DNA of 64,000 bases from the NCBI GenBank assembly GCA_945874735.1, contig CAMCHI010000003.1, positions 40,295 to 104,294 of the forward strand. The letters run 5' to 3'. The notes beneath the pieces are model-generated. The model was not told the origin of the DNA, searched no databases, and saw nothing but the letters and a program-made list of their open reading frames with translations. The position numbers and the translations under genes were made by a program. Origin of the DNA: an uncultured Arcanobacterium sp. GTDB taxonomy: Bacteria > Actinomycetota > Actinomycetes > Actinomycetales > Actinomycetaceae. How positions within the stretch are numbered: the stretch's first letter is position 1; the number at the start of each line of letters is the position of its first letter. Positions 55,696 to 64,000 of the stretch are shown piece by piece.

Positions 55696-56631
55696 ATGAT
55701 TGATCGTGTGCCCACGACCGATGAGTTCCGGCCAGCTGTCCTTCGGGTCTTGGCTGACGGGAAAGTCTTGAGTTTTTCTGAGCTCTGCCAGGCTGCAGCT
55801 GACTATCTGCGGCTCAGTGAAGCAGCTCGTGCAGAGACCCTACCCAGTGGGCAGCCCAGGTACCGGAATCGGATGAACTGGGCTTGTTCTGCTCTGGTGA
55901 AAGCTGGGCTGGTGGCTCGGCCTGAGCGGGGTATGTATCAGATCGCTGAAAACGGGCGGAGCGTGGATGCTAGGAATCTCACCTCCTACAGTGAGAAGGA
56001 TCTGCTGGAGTGGCCGACCTGGCAGGAGTACCAGCAAGAAATCGCTGAACGCAAAGCCAACGAAAACTCCACGCCTGGTGCTGGCGGTCAGGGTGTGGAT
56101 GCTGAGGGTGACCCGATTGAGCAGGCTATTGACTTAACCCGCATCCACAACGCTGCTGTGGAGACCGAACTGCGGGCCAAGCTGCAAGAAGGAACCCCTG
56201 CCTTTTTCGAGAAGGCTGTGGTCGATTTGCTCTGGGCTATGGGTTATGGAGGGCCGCACGGTGAACGCGAACACCTGGGCAAGTCCGGCGACGGCGGCAT
56301 CGACGGGGTTATCCGCCAGGACGCCTTGGGTCTGAACAAGGTCTATATCCAGGCCAAGAGGTACGCTGACGGGAACGCGGTGGGTCGTCCTGCCATTCAG
56401 CAGTTCTTCGGTTCGCTCTCCTCACGCGGGGCTGACCGGGGTGTTTTCATCACCACCTCCCGCTTCTCAGAAGAAGCCAAGCGGGAAGCAGATATCTATA
56501 AGACCATCATCCTGATCGACGGTATCCGCCTGACCAAGCTCATGCTCGAATACAAGGTCGGCGTGCAACCAGCCCAGCACCTGACCCTCTTCCAGGTTGA
56601 TGAGGATTATTTCGACTCAGATCTGGCTTAG
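55696..56631 (+). CDS. Mrr-like restriction endonuclease (prophage moron, opposite strand)
   Basis: N-terminal winged-helix Mrr_N (LRVLADGKVLSFSELCQAAADYL...RYRNRMNWACSALVKAGLV) and Mrr_cat ALLWAMGYGG...KSGDGGIDGVIRQDALGLNKVYIQAKRY (GxD...QxK). ATG at 55696 preferred to ORF-track 55660. Confidence 0.93.
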   Translation: MIDRVPTTDEFRPAVLRVLADGKVLSFSELCQAAADYLRLSEAARAETLPSGQPRYRNRMNWACSALVKAGLVARPERGMYQIAENGRSVDARNLTSYSEKDLLEWPTWQEYQQEIAERKANENSTPGAGGQGVDAEGDPIEQAIDLTRIHNAAVETELRAKLQEGTPAFFEKAVVDLLWAMGYGGPHGEREHLGKSGDGGIDGVIRQDALGLNKVYIQAKRYADGNAVGRPAIQQFFGSLSSRGADRGVFITTSRFSEEAKREADIYKTIILIDGIRLTKLMLEYKVGVQPAQHLTLFQVDEDYFDSDLA

Positions 56632-56970
56632 CTGCCAAGCGGCACAATCAATGGCGTAGTGATGATAGCCGGTCTCCACCTCGTAGCCCACATAGGTGCG
56701 GGCCTCGATCGTGATGTCCTGCTGCCTCAGGGCCCGGGTGAGGGCATCCCGTAAAGGCAGGTAGTTACCGGTAGTAAAGACCGAGAGTCTCACATGTTCA
56801 ATCTGCGCCCCCGGTGTATTGGAGGCATGTAGATCGAAGACGTCGGCTATCGGGGTGAGCACCACGAAGCTGTTCGGTGCTGGTGAGGCCCGGTAGGCAC
56901 CAGTTTCACACGGTAACTGCAAGACTTTGCAGAGACTGACCAGTCGCTGCAGTAGAGGCTGACCGGTCAT
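56617..56970 (-). CDS. Phage tail-terminator/minor tail completion-like protein
   Basis: 117 aa at tail-terminator position. RPLRDALTRALRQQDITIEARTYVGYEVETGYHHYAIDC pattern. Confidence 0.6.
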   Translation of the reverse strand: MTGQPLLQRLVSLCKVLQLPCETGAYRASPAPNSFVVLTPIADVFDLHASNTPGAQIEHVRLSVFTTGNYLPLRDALTRALRQQDITIEARTYVGYEVETGYHHYAIDCAAWQLSQI

Positions 56971-57401
56971 GGACTGATACCTCCGAGCTTGCTCGTGAGT
57001 GTCTGTTTCATGGCCGCAAGAGCCGGACCTCTAGTTTGGGCCCTGGTCGGTGCCAAGAAAGGGCGGGGTGTCTGCCGGGATGAGCCGTATTCCAATACGG
57101 TGGCGATTTTGGCATGCGAAACGCCATCACGCCGGTTCTCAGCGAAACCTACCTTGACGTTGATGGTGCCCTTGGAGGTTGCCCTCACCGGTGAGGTGCC
57201 CAAGGCAGCAAGTAGCTGGCCGGTTGATTGGCTGGGCCGGGTGGTTTGGCCGATCGCTCCGGTGAGGTTGGTGCGCATCCTCGGCTCCACGACCGCTGCC
57301 CCCGCTTTGAGAGCATCAGCGGCGAAGGCATCGATCTGGGAGGCAGCAGCATCCAGGGCATCGAGAAACTTGGTGGGCACATTGATCTGGGCTTTAGCCA
57401 T
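56967..57401 (-). CDS. HK97 gp10-like head-tail morphogenesis protein
   Basis: ATVLEYGSSRQTPRPFLAPTRAQ motif, position in head-tail connector cluster. Confidence 0.8.
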   Translation of the reverse strand: MAKAQINVPTKFLDALDAAASQIDAFAADALKAGAAVVEPRMRTNLTGAIGQTTRPSQSTGQLLAALGTSPVRATSKGTINVKVGFAENRRDGVSHAKIATVLEYGSSRQTPRPFLAPTRAQTRGPALAAMKQTLTSKLGGISP

Positions 57402-57765
57402 GTGTCGTTTCTCCTTCCGGGTCAGTGCGGTGAGCCAGCACTTCGATGTAACGGGAGCCGATGACTTCTACGGAATCAATGGCCCAGAGTGTGTTCTGGT
57501 AGTCGATGAGGTTGCGCTCATCGACACTCCAGTCTGGGTGGGTGCGGAAGCGAAAGAGGACGGTGGCCTTGGTGAAGGCTGCCCGGTTCACCCAGCTACT
57601 GGTGGCATGCCGGTGCTCTACCGAAGCCAAGACCTCTGCCTTCAGCTCGGTATCTGCCGTGTGGAAACCTGCTGCATCGGTGCTCACGGCCGGGGTGAGA
57701 ATCTGTAGCTGGTGTTTCATCAGACCAAAAGACATGAGCTGTGCTGCCTTTGCTAGATTTTCCAT
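57394..57765 (-). CDS. Head closure protein (SPP1 gp16-like)
   Basis: ASVEHRHATSSWVNRAAFTKATVLFRFRTHPDWSVDERNLIDYQNTLWAIDSVEVIGSRYIEVLAHR. Confidence 0.8.
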   Translation of the reverse strand: MENLAKAAQLMSFGLMKHQLQILTPAVSTDAAGFHTADTELKAEVLASVEHRHATSSWVNRAAFTKATVLFRFRTHPDWSVDERNLIDYQNTLWAIDSVEVIGSRYIEVLAHRTDPEGETTHG

Positions 57766-58076
57766 TCTCGGTCTAACACCAGCAGCCGGTTGACTGCCTC
57801 CCAGACCGAGGCTGCTGCTTGGGTCTTGTCATTCCAAAACCCAGCAGTAGACCCATCCCTCGATTCGTAGAAATGGCTGGTCAGCATCACGATGGCCTGC
57901 TCGGTAGCCCCACTCATAGAGTTCTGGGAGTAGAACCCCTCTGGCAGGTGCTGATAGCTGACGGCATAGGAGGTGGCAGCAGCTAGCAGATGCTCGAGCA
58001 GGTCATCGTCCCTGTTGTGGGTGAGAATCAGGTTCTTCTTGACCTTCTCCAATAATTCGGCACTCACTGCTGCCAC
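57753..58076 (-). CDS. Head-tail connector (gp6-like)
   Basis: LLEKVKKNLILTHNRDDDLLEHLLAAATSYAVSYQHLPEGFY...QAIVMLTSHFYESRDG. Confidence 0.85.
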   Translation of the reverse strand: MAAVSAELLEKVKKNLILTHNRDDDLLEHLLAAATSYAVSYQHLPEGFYSQNSMSGATEQAIVMLTSHFYESRDGSTAGFWNDKTQAAASVWEAVNRLLVLDREWKI

Positions 58077-58121
58077 CTCCTTGTCTGTGTTTGGTCAGGG
58101 CCTGGACCCGGTGGGTGCGGG

Positions 58122-59336
58122 TTAGGCGGTCTTTTGGGTGAGGACTTGGATAGCCTCAGGCAGGATGAGTTTGCCATCGACTCGCTGGGTGGCCAGGAAG
58201 CCGACCTGGCCGCTGGTTGCAAAGAGCTCGTTGAGACGCTTGAAGGAGCGGCCCTGCCGGTCAGCAATCCAGTAGTAGGAGAAGTCACCGAAAGCCACGG
58301 ACTTGGCCCCTGCTTTGATTTCAGGGACGAAGGCGGAGGTCGCGACGGGTCGGCCCAGAATGGTATCCGGTGCCCCCAGGGTCAGGGCAGGCTGCCAGAG
58401 GTACTGGCCGGTTGAGTCCTTGAGCTTGCGGACCGTCTTGACGGTGGCATCGTTCATCAGCCAGGTCGCGTTCTTCCGGTACGGGGCCCGCAGGGCATAG
58501 TGCAGGTCGATGAGTTCATCGGCGGTAATATCGGTGGCCTTGGCGGTGGTGACCGGGCTCGGTGCACCGCCGGTGGCAGCGAAGATGCCGGTAGGCTTGC
58601 CTCGGCCGTCCCCTGCGATGAAGGCTTCTTCTTCAGCGGCACCGATACGGCGGGCGAACTCATCGGCCAGGTAGGCCTCCACGTTGAAGGCTGCGTCCTG
58701 CAGCAGTTCTTCGGAGATCTTCAGGAAGGTGCCTAGCTTGAAGGCGGAGAGGCTGACCTGGTCAAAGACCTCATCTGATTCGGTCATGGCCTTGCCTTCA
58801 TCCAGCCAGGAGGCGGCCCCGTGGGTGGAGACGACCGGGATCTTGCGGTCCCCGCTGGTGGTCTGGATGACCTTGGCGATCGAACGCATGACGTTTTCAT
58901 CGGCCAGGGAGGTCACCAGGGTTGCTTCGAACTCATCGGGTACCAGGTATCCACCTTCTGAATCCACGCCTTCAGACAGGGCGTTGCGGATTTCTAGCGG
59001 TGAGTGGTTCAGCCGCATGGCATCCCAGAAGGCTGCCTTGTAGGCGCTACTGGCTCGACCGCGCTTGGTTTCCTCGGGGGTGTCGGGGCTGGTGCCGGGC
59101 ATGGAGGTCAGCGGGGTTGCGGTGGCACGGGCCAGTTCGCGCTCCATCCGTTCGGCTCGTTCGGTGCGGCCGATTTCCTTGGTGAGGGTGTCGAGCTCCG
59201 CTTCCATGCGGGAGTAGGTCTGCTCATCCTCAGCGGTCAGCAGACCGTTGTTAGCGCTGCGGCGCTCATCCAGGAAGGCCTTGGCCTGCTCCCACAGGGT
59301 GGCTCGGCGGTCAAAGAGAGTTGCGGCGGTAGTCAT
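58122..59336 (-). CDS. HK97-type major capsid protein
   Basis: N-terminal scaffold coiled coil, then EGVDSEGGYLVPDEFEATLV...AFIAGDGRGKPTGIF...LNELFATSGQVGFLATQRVDGKLI. Confidence 0.95.
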   Translation of the reverse strand: MTTAATLFDRRATLWEQAKAFLDERRSANNGLLTAEDEQTYSRMEAELDTLTKEIGRTERAERMERELARATATPLTSMPGTSPDTPEETKRGRASSAYKAAFWDAMRLNHSPLEIRNALSEGVDSEGGYLVPDEFEATLVTSLADENVMRSIAKVIQTTSGDRKIPVVSTHGAASWLDEGKAMTESDEVFDQVSLSAFKLGTFLKISEELLQDAAFNVEAYLADEFARRIGAAEEEAFIAGDGRGKPTGIFAATGGAPSPVTTAKATDITADELIDLHYALRAPYRKNATWLMNDATVKTVRKLKDSTGQYLWQPALTLGAPDTILGRPVATSAFVPEIKAGAKSVAFGDFSYYWIADRQGRSFKRLNELFATSGQVGFLATQRVDGKLILPEAIQVLTQKTA

Positions 59337-59372
59337 AATCAGGATGCTCCTATCGGACGGTGGTGGGTGGGT

Positions 59373-60077
59373 TTAGTGGGGTGCGGACATGAGGGCCGCG
59401 TAGGCTTCAGCGACGCTTCGGCCAGGTGGTTCAGGTGCTTTGGGGTGGTGGTTGATTTTGTTGACCAGGGCGAGTTCTGCCTGGTGGCGGTTGAACACCA
59501 CCCCGGCAGCTTGTACTGGTTGGGTGGTGCCGGTGTGGATTTCATCGGCAAAGCCCATCTGCACGGCGGCGGTGGCATCCATCCAGGTCTCGGCATCCAT
59601 GAGCCGGGCCAGTTTGGCTCGCTGCATCCCGGTTTTGAGCTCATAGGCGTTGATGATGGATTCTTTGACTGCCTGCAGCATCTCGATGGCTCGGCCGAGT
59701 TCCTGGGTGTCGCCTGCTGCCAGGGTGGCTGGGTTGTGAATCATCATCATGGACACCGGGGTCATTTTCACAGTGGAGGCAGCCATGGCGATGACCGAAG
59801 CGGCTGATGCTGCCAGGCCGTCGATAATGACGGTGACGTGACCTGGGTAGTCCAGCAGCATGTTGTAGATCTGGGCAGCTGCGATGCAGTCACCGCCAGG
59901 TGAGTTAATCCAGACGGTGATGTCTCCGTTTCCTGCTTTGAGTTCGGTTTCAAAGAGGGTGGGGGTGGTTTCGTCCTCGAACCAGGATTCTTCGGCGATG
60001 GGGCCGCTGATATGCAAGAGCCTCACCTCGGTGCTGTCGGGGTGAGGGTCGGTCCAGTTCCAAAATCGTCTGCTCAT
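59373..60077 (-). CDS. ClpP-like head maturation protease
   Basis: DITVWINSPGGDCIAAAQIYNMLLDYPGHVTVIIDGLAASAASVIAMAASTVKMTPVSMMMIHNPATLAAG (Ser/His catalytic motifs). Confidence 0.93.
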   Translation of the reverse strand: MSRRFWNWTDPHPDSTEVRLLHISGPIAEESWFEDETTPTLFETELKAGNGDITVWINSPGGDCIAAAQIYNMLLDYPGHVTVIIDGLAASAASVIAMAASTVKMTPVSMMMIHNPATLAAGDTQELGRAIEMLQAVKESIINAYELKTGMQRAKLARLMDAETWMDATAAVQMGFADEIHTGTTQPVQAAGVVFNRHQAELALVNKINHHPKAPEPPGRSVAEAYAALMSAPH

Positions 60078-61351
60078 GTTTTCTCCTCCACGGGTGGGTC
60101 AGGTGAATGTGGTTGCTTATTGGTGGCGTAAGCCCCAGCTAGGTTCAGTGGCAGCATGTTGCCGTTGACCAGGTATTCATCTCCGCCCCGATTCGTGTCG
60201 ATGCGGTCGAGGTTTTCCAGCTCACGGATGTCGTTAGCGCTCATCCACCCGTTTTGGCGGGCTACCGCGTACCCGTTCATGCGGCTCACGTAGTCGCCGC
60301 GTAGCAGGCCTTCGAGGTTGAACTTTACGAACACCTGTGGTTTCTCGCGGCTGGTAAGCAGGGTTTTGGTGATGGCTTGCTCCCAGCGGATCACCCAAGG
60401 ATCAAGAGTGTATTTCACGAACTCTAGGGATTGTTGTTCGATGTTGGAGAAGCTGGATTTTTCAAGGTCGCCGATCATGTGGGGTGGGATGCGGAAGATC
60501 CGGGCGATTTCGTTGATCTGGAACTTCCTGGTCTCGAGGAACTGTGCTTGCTCTGGGCTGACGGCGATAGGCGTGTATTTCATTCCTTCTTCCAGCACCG
60601 CGACTTTGTTGCCGTTGCGGGCACCACCGAAGGTGTTCTGCCAGGACTCCCGAACACGGGTGGGGTCTTTAATGGTGCCGGGATGTTCAAGCACACCGCC
60701 CGGAGCGGCTCCGTTAGCGAAAAACGATGCGCCGTAATCTTCGGTTGCTTGCGCTAGGCCGATCGCGTTTTTCGCCATCGCAATCGGGCTGTAGCCAACC
60801 AGCCCGTCAAAGCCAAGCCCTGGAATATGCAGCACATCGGCAGCTCCTAGGGTGACGATCCCAGAAGGGTTGGCCGGGTCGGTGGTGCTGGTTTGGTAGT
60901 CGTAGGTGATTGCCCCGGTTTTGTCGCGGCCGACCTTGATGCGGTTTGGCATCAGCGGGTAGAGCGCGACCACTTCGCCTTTGCCGTTTCGGATTACCTG
61001 CGCGTAGGCGTTACCCCATAGCAGTAGGTGTGTCATGAGGGTTTCTCGGAACACGAAGCTGGTCATCTCCGGGTTCGGTTCATCATGCAGCAGCTGGTAG
61101 AGCGGGTGGTTGAGGGCTTTTTCTTTTCCGCCGTCTGCTCGGGTTTGGTAGACGTGCAATGGCAGGCCAGCCACCGCCTCAGACAAAATCCGCACGCAGG
61201 AGTAGACGGCGGTCATTTGCATCGCCGAGCGCTCCGTTACCGCACGACCAGACGACGTCGGCCCGAATAAGAACGAATACCCGCTACCAGTGAGTGCGTG
61301 GTTGTCGGCGGGGCGGGTCGTCTCGCCGCGCAGCCAGGAGACGAATCCCAT
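60074..61351 (-). CDS. Phage portal protein
   Basis: MQMTAVYSCVRILSEAVAGLPLHVYQ...LYQLLHDEPNPEMTSFVFRETLMTHLLLWGNAYAQVIRNGKGEVVALYPLMPNRI. Confidence 0.95.
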   Translation of the reverse strand: MGFVSWLRGETTRPADNHALTGSGYSFLFGPTSSGRAVTERSAMQMTAVYSCVRILSEAVAGLPLHVYQTRADGGKEKALNHPLYQLLHDEPNPEMTSFVFRETLMTHLLLWGNAYAQVIRNGKGEVVALYPLMPNRIKVGRDKTGAITYDYQTSTTDPANPSGIVTLGAADVLHIPGLGFDGLVGYSPIAMAKNAIGLAQATEDYGASFFANGAAPGGVLEHPGTIKDPTRVRESWQNTFGGARNGNKVAVLEEGMKYTPIAVSPEQAQFLETRKFQINEIARIFRIPPHMIGDLEKSSFSNIEQQSLEFVKYTLDPWVIRWEQAITKTLLTSREKPQVFVKFNLEGLLRGDYVSRMNGYAVARQNGWMSANDIRELENLDRIDTNRGGDEYLVNGNMLPLNLAGAYATNKQPHSPDPPVEEKT

Positions 61352-61376
61352 GGCATGCTCCTCTCAGAGATGAAAA

Positions 61377-61407
61377 AAGCACTTCTGGCTTACTGCGAGA
61401 AGTGCTT
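61377..61407 (-). terminator. Terminator between GNAT moron and portal gene
   Basis: Minus strand AAGCACTTCT...AGAAGTGCTT followed by TTTTTTCATC. Confidence 0.8.
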
Positions 61408-61428
61408 CAAGAAAATGATTGGTTACTG

Positions 61429-61962
61429 TTATCGGTCTGTGGCGAGCATCGCGTAGATGATCGTGTCGGTCCATTCTCCTTTGGAGAACCAGTCTTGGCG
61501 ATGGTGTGCTTCTTTCACCATTCCAAGACGCTCAGCGAGTTTTGCTGATGCAATATTGCGTGCATCCATCTGAGCAAGAACTCTGCGGCACCGGTAGTGG
61601 TCAAAGGCCAGATCCAAAACGGCTTGTACTGCCTCCGTTGCAAAACCTTGACCACCGAAATGCGGATCTAAAACCCAGCCAATTTCAGCTACCCGGTTAT
61701 CTGCATCTGTGAACCATAAGGCAACGTCTCCAATAACATGACCGTCATTTTCGATGACAAGAGCCAATGCTTGAGTAGCTCCGTCAAGATCAGTCTTTTG
61801 CAAGCGCTCGGAAACTTTCTCAGTAGCGTCTTCCACGCTCCACGGCTCATCGAGTAGGTAGCGAGCTACGTCTGGTAGAGAGTAGAAGGCCTGCAACGTA
61901 GCAGCATCTTCTGGCGTGTGCGCACGCAATCGGAGACGCTGTGTCGTTATCGGCAAGAACAT
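61429..61962 (-). CDS. GNAT N-acetyltransferase (RimJ/RimL-like), prophage moron
   Basis: TQRLRLRAHTPEDAATLQAFYSLPDVARYLLDEPWS...IGWVLDPHFGGQGFATEAVQAVLDLAFDHYRCRRVLAQMDARNIASAKLAERLGM. ATG at 61962 preferred to ORF-track 62037. Confidence 0.88.
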   Translation of the reverse strand: MFLPITTQRLRLRAHTPEDAATLQAFYSLPDVARYLLDEPWSVEDATEKVSERLQKTDLDGATQALALVIENDGHVIGDVALWFTDADNRVAEIGWVLDPHFGGQGFATEAVQAVLDLAFDHYRCRRVLAQMDARNIASAKLAERLGMVKEAHHRQDWFSKGEWTDTIIYAMLATDR

Positions 61963-62008
61963 ACTTCTCCTCCTAGTCCCGTGCCTTCTCATGGTCTCAA
62001 GGATGGAC

Positions 62009-63613
62009 TCAGAACACAAGCAGGCCGCGCTCGTCATAAACCGAACTGGTGCTTGGTAGATTGCCGCATCTAATGGCCCGGTCTAGGGCCATGATGGTGG
62101 CGACCACCCCGTCGATTTTCTCGGTGGACTTCTGCTTATCGGGCTTGATGTTGCCTGCCGGGTCGGTACGGATGTGAATGTTGTCCACCATCCAGGAGAG
62201 CACCGGATGCCCACCGTGGGCTAGCTTTCCTTCCAAAGCAAGTTTCATGAATTCCTTGGACGGTGGGCTCATATCTTTAAAGCCCTGGCCGAAAGGCACC
62301 ACGGTGAAACCGAGGGCTTCGAGGTTCTGGGACATCTGCACCGCACCCCACCGGTCATAGGCGATCTGGCGGATATCGAATCGCTCGCCTAGTTCTTCGA
62401 TGAAAGCTTCGATCGCGGCGTAGTGCACCACGTTTCCTTCGGTTGTGAACAGGTGGCCTTGGGCTGCCCAGGTGTCGTATGGGACGTGGTCGCGGGCCAC
62501 GCGGAGTTTGAGGTTTTCTTCCGGGATCCAAAACCACGGCACAATCGTGTACTTGTCTTCAGCGTCCTCTGGTGGGAAGACCAGCACGAAAGCGGTGATG
62601 TCGGTGGTGGAGGCCAAATCCAGCCCGCCGTAGCAGGTGCGTCCTTCCAACTCCGATAGGTCCACCGGGTCATTGTTAGCTTCCCAGATGTGCATCGGCA
62701 TCCACCGCACAGACTGCTTTACCCATTGGTTCAACCGTAGCTGCCTGAAAGCGTTTTCTTCAGCCGGGTTCTGCCTAGCTGAGTGACAGGCCTGCTGGAC
62801 TTTCTCCACCGGCACGGTGATACCCAGGGAGGGATTGGCTTTGAACCAGGTGGCCTCAGACGTCCAGTCATCCTCGGGTGCTGCCCCGTAGACCACCGGG
62901 TAGAAGGTTGGGTCATGTTTCTTGCCTTCGATCAGGTCGAGGGCTTTTTGGTGGTATTCGTAGCAGATCGAGTGGGTGTCGGTGCCTGCGGTGGTGATGA
63001 AGAAATACAAGGGCTGGGTGCGTGCATCACCTGAACCCTTGGTCATCACATCCACCAGCGCACGGTTCGGCTGGGTGTGCAGCTCATCAAAGACCACACC
63101 GGAGATGTTGAAGCCGTGCTTGGAGTAGGCCTCTGCGGAAAGAACCTGGTAGAAGCTGTTGGTTGGGGTGTAGATGATGCGTTTTTGTGAGGCTTGGATT
63201 TTGACTCGCTTGGCCAGTGGCGGGCACATGCGGATCATGTCTGCTGCGACTTCGAAGACGATGGATGCTTGCTGGCGGTCGGCTGCACAGCCGTAGACTT
63301 CGGCTCGCTCTTCACCGTCGCCACACGTCAACAGAAGGGCGATGGCGGCAGCTAGTTCGCTTTTGCCTTGTTTCTTGGGGATTTCGACATAGGCGGTAGT
63401 GAACTGGCGGTAGCCGTCGGGTTTGATGGTGCCGAAGATATCGCGCACGATTTGTTCTTGCCAGTCGATCAGTTCGAAGTTTTTGCCGGACCAGCGGCCC
63501 TTAGTGTGTTTGAGGGCCTGGATGAAGGCCACGGCGTAGTCTGCGCGTTTCTTGTCGTAGTGGGAGGTGGGAGCCATAAATTTGGTTGGCTTGTAGGTCT
63601 CAAGTTTGCGCAA
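62009..63613 (-). CDS. Terminase large subunit
   Basis: AYVEIPKKQGKSELAAAIALLLTCGDGEERAEVYGCAADRQQASIVF (Walker A-like), VVFDELHTQ (Walker B), GGLDLASTTDITAFVLVFP nuclease motif. Confidence 0.95.
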   Translation of the reverse strand: MRKLETYKPTKFMAPTSHYDKKRADYAVAFIQALKHTKGRWSGKNFELIDWQEQIVRDIFGTIKPDGYRQFTTAYVEIPKKQGKSELAAAIALLLTCGDGEERAEVYGCAADRQQASIVFEVAADMIRMCPPLAKRVKIQASQKRIIYTPTNSFYQVLSAEAYSKHGFNISGVVFDELHTQPNRALVDVMTKGSGDARTQPLYFFITTAGTDTHSICYEYHQKALDLIEGKKHDPTFYPVVYGAAPEDDWTSEATWFKANPSLGITVPVEKVQQACHSARQNPAEENAFRQLRLNQWVKQSVRWMPMHIWEANNDPVDLSELEGRTCYGGLDLASTTDITAFVLVFPPEDAEDKYTIVPWFWIPEENLKLRVARDHVPYDTWAAQGHLFTTEGNVVHYAAIEAFIEELGERFDIRQIAYDRWGAVQMSQNLEALGFTVVPFGQGFKDMSPPSKEFMKLALEGKLAHGGHPVLSWMVDNIHIRTDPAGNIKPDKQKSTEKIDGVVATIMALDRAIRCGNLPSTSSVYDERGLLVF

Positions 63614-63927
63614 CGCTGGCTCCTTCCAATTTGTAAAAGAAAAACACCCGGAGTGATGGGTGCTGGGTGTGGTGTGTATAGAACTGCGCCCCGCATCTGT
63701 CGGGTTGCTTTGGGGTTTGATGTCATTGTCGAACTCGGTGAATTCGGCTTTGAGGAATTACAGTTCGCGGAAGAGGATAGTTGCTCGGAACTGGCTCATC
63801 TCGTGTTGAAGGCGGTTTTGCCCAGATCAGGAGCTATTTTTAGTGCCTACCGTCACTTGAAAATCGAGCGGTTCTATAACTGCCACAAGCTCCACTTTCT
63901 ATTCGAGCTTGAAGCTGCCCGGCCTGG

Positions 63928-64000
63928 TTAGATGTTGAGTTCTTCCAGGTCGCCATTGTTGTAAGAATTCAGTTCTTTCACCATGGCGATGGCTCGTTGG
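63928..64000 (-). CDS. C-terminal end of an ORF, position expected for terminase small subunit (partial)
   Basis: Minus strand reads QRAIAMVKELNSYNNGDLEELNI*; 5' end is outside the window. Assignment is by position only. Confidence 0.4.
   Translation of the reverse strand, partial: QRAIAMVKELNSYNNGDLEELNI

Larger units (their letters stand above)
41680..64000. mobile_element. HK97-type tailed-phage prophage (left end and most of structural/lysis/integration modules; right end outside window)
   Basis: Breakpoint in hsdM followed by serine recombinases, lysis, tail, head and terminase genes in canonical order. GC rises relative to the flanking chromosome. Confidence 0.9.

Noticed and set aside
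59004-59807. 267-aa plus-strand ORF across capsid and protease genes
   Set aside because: Gly/His-rich antisense frame spanning two certain minus-strand phage genes.
63368-63599. N-terminal part of the 187-aa plus-strand ORF at 63368-63931
   Set aside because: Overlaps the terminase N-terminus antisense; only the part after about 63650 lies in otherwise unexplained DNA and is reported separately at low confidence.
1-64000. CRISPR arrays, rRNA operons and insertion sequences
   Set aside because: No regular repeat-spacer units, rRNA signatures or transposase ORFs were visible on reading.

Overview
The window has two compositional parts. From 1 to about 40,480 it is an AT-leaning actinobacterial chromosome, with Actinomycetales-type synteny such as metG-tatD-rpf/G5-rsmA-ispE-ABC-F and mscL-SAF-5-FTHF cycloligase-moeA/glp-glpR-like. 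It carries housekeeping genes, one tRNA-Arg(CCT), two tandem secreted NlpC/P60-like proteins, a large degenerate helicase/nuclease-like protein and several lipid-metabolism genes. From about 40,500 to 41,680 there is a foreign-looking island: an XRE regulator plus an hsdM (type I methylase) gene cut off at its SAM-binding motif. The breakpoint is followed by a higher-GC prophage running off the right edge. Its gene order read right to left is: terS end, terL, GNAT, portal, ClpP-like protease, HK97 capsid, connectors, an inverted Mrr-like nuclease, major tail, chaperone G/GT with a CCCAAAA -1 frameshift site, tape measure, Dit, tail/fibre, holin, amidase endolysin with two CW_7-like repeats, HTH-Zn protein, small SHOCT-like protein, two large serine recombinases, GNAT. 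The most interesting points are: (i) insertion of the prophage into hsdM at the DPACGSG motif, a possible excision-controlled methylase; (ii) the paired serine recombinases with their conserved-looking operon partners; (iii) morons inside the structural module; (iv) a helicase/nuclease relative that appears to have lost its catalytic motifs; (v) a probable Glp/GlpR cell-division pair; (vi) a nicotinamidase-like protein with a Trp/Asp-rich acidic tail. All assignments are by eye from sequence; no searches were run.
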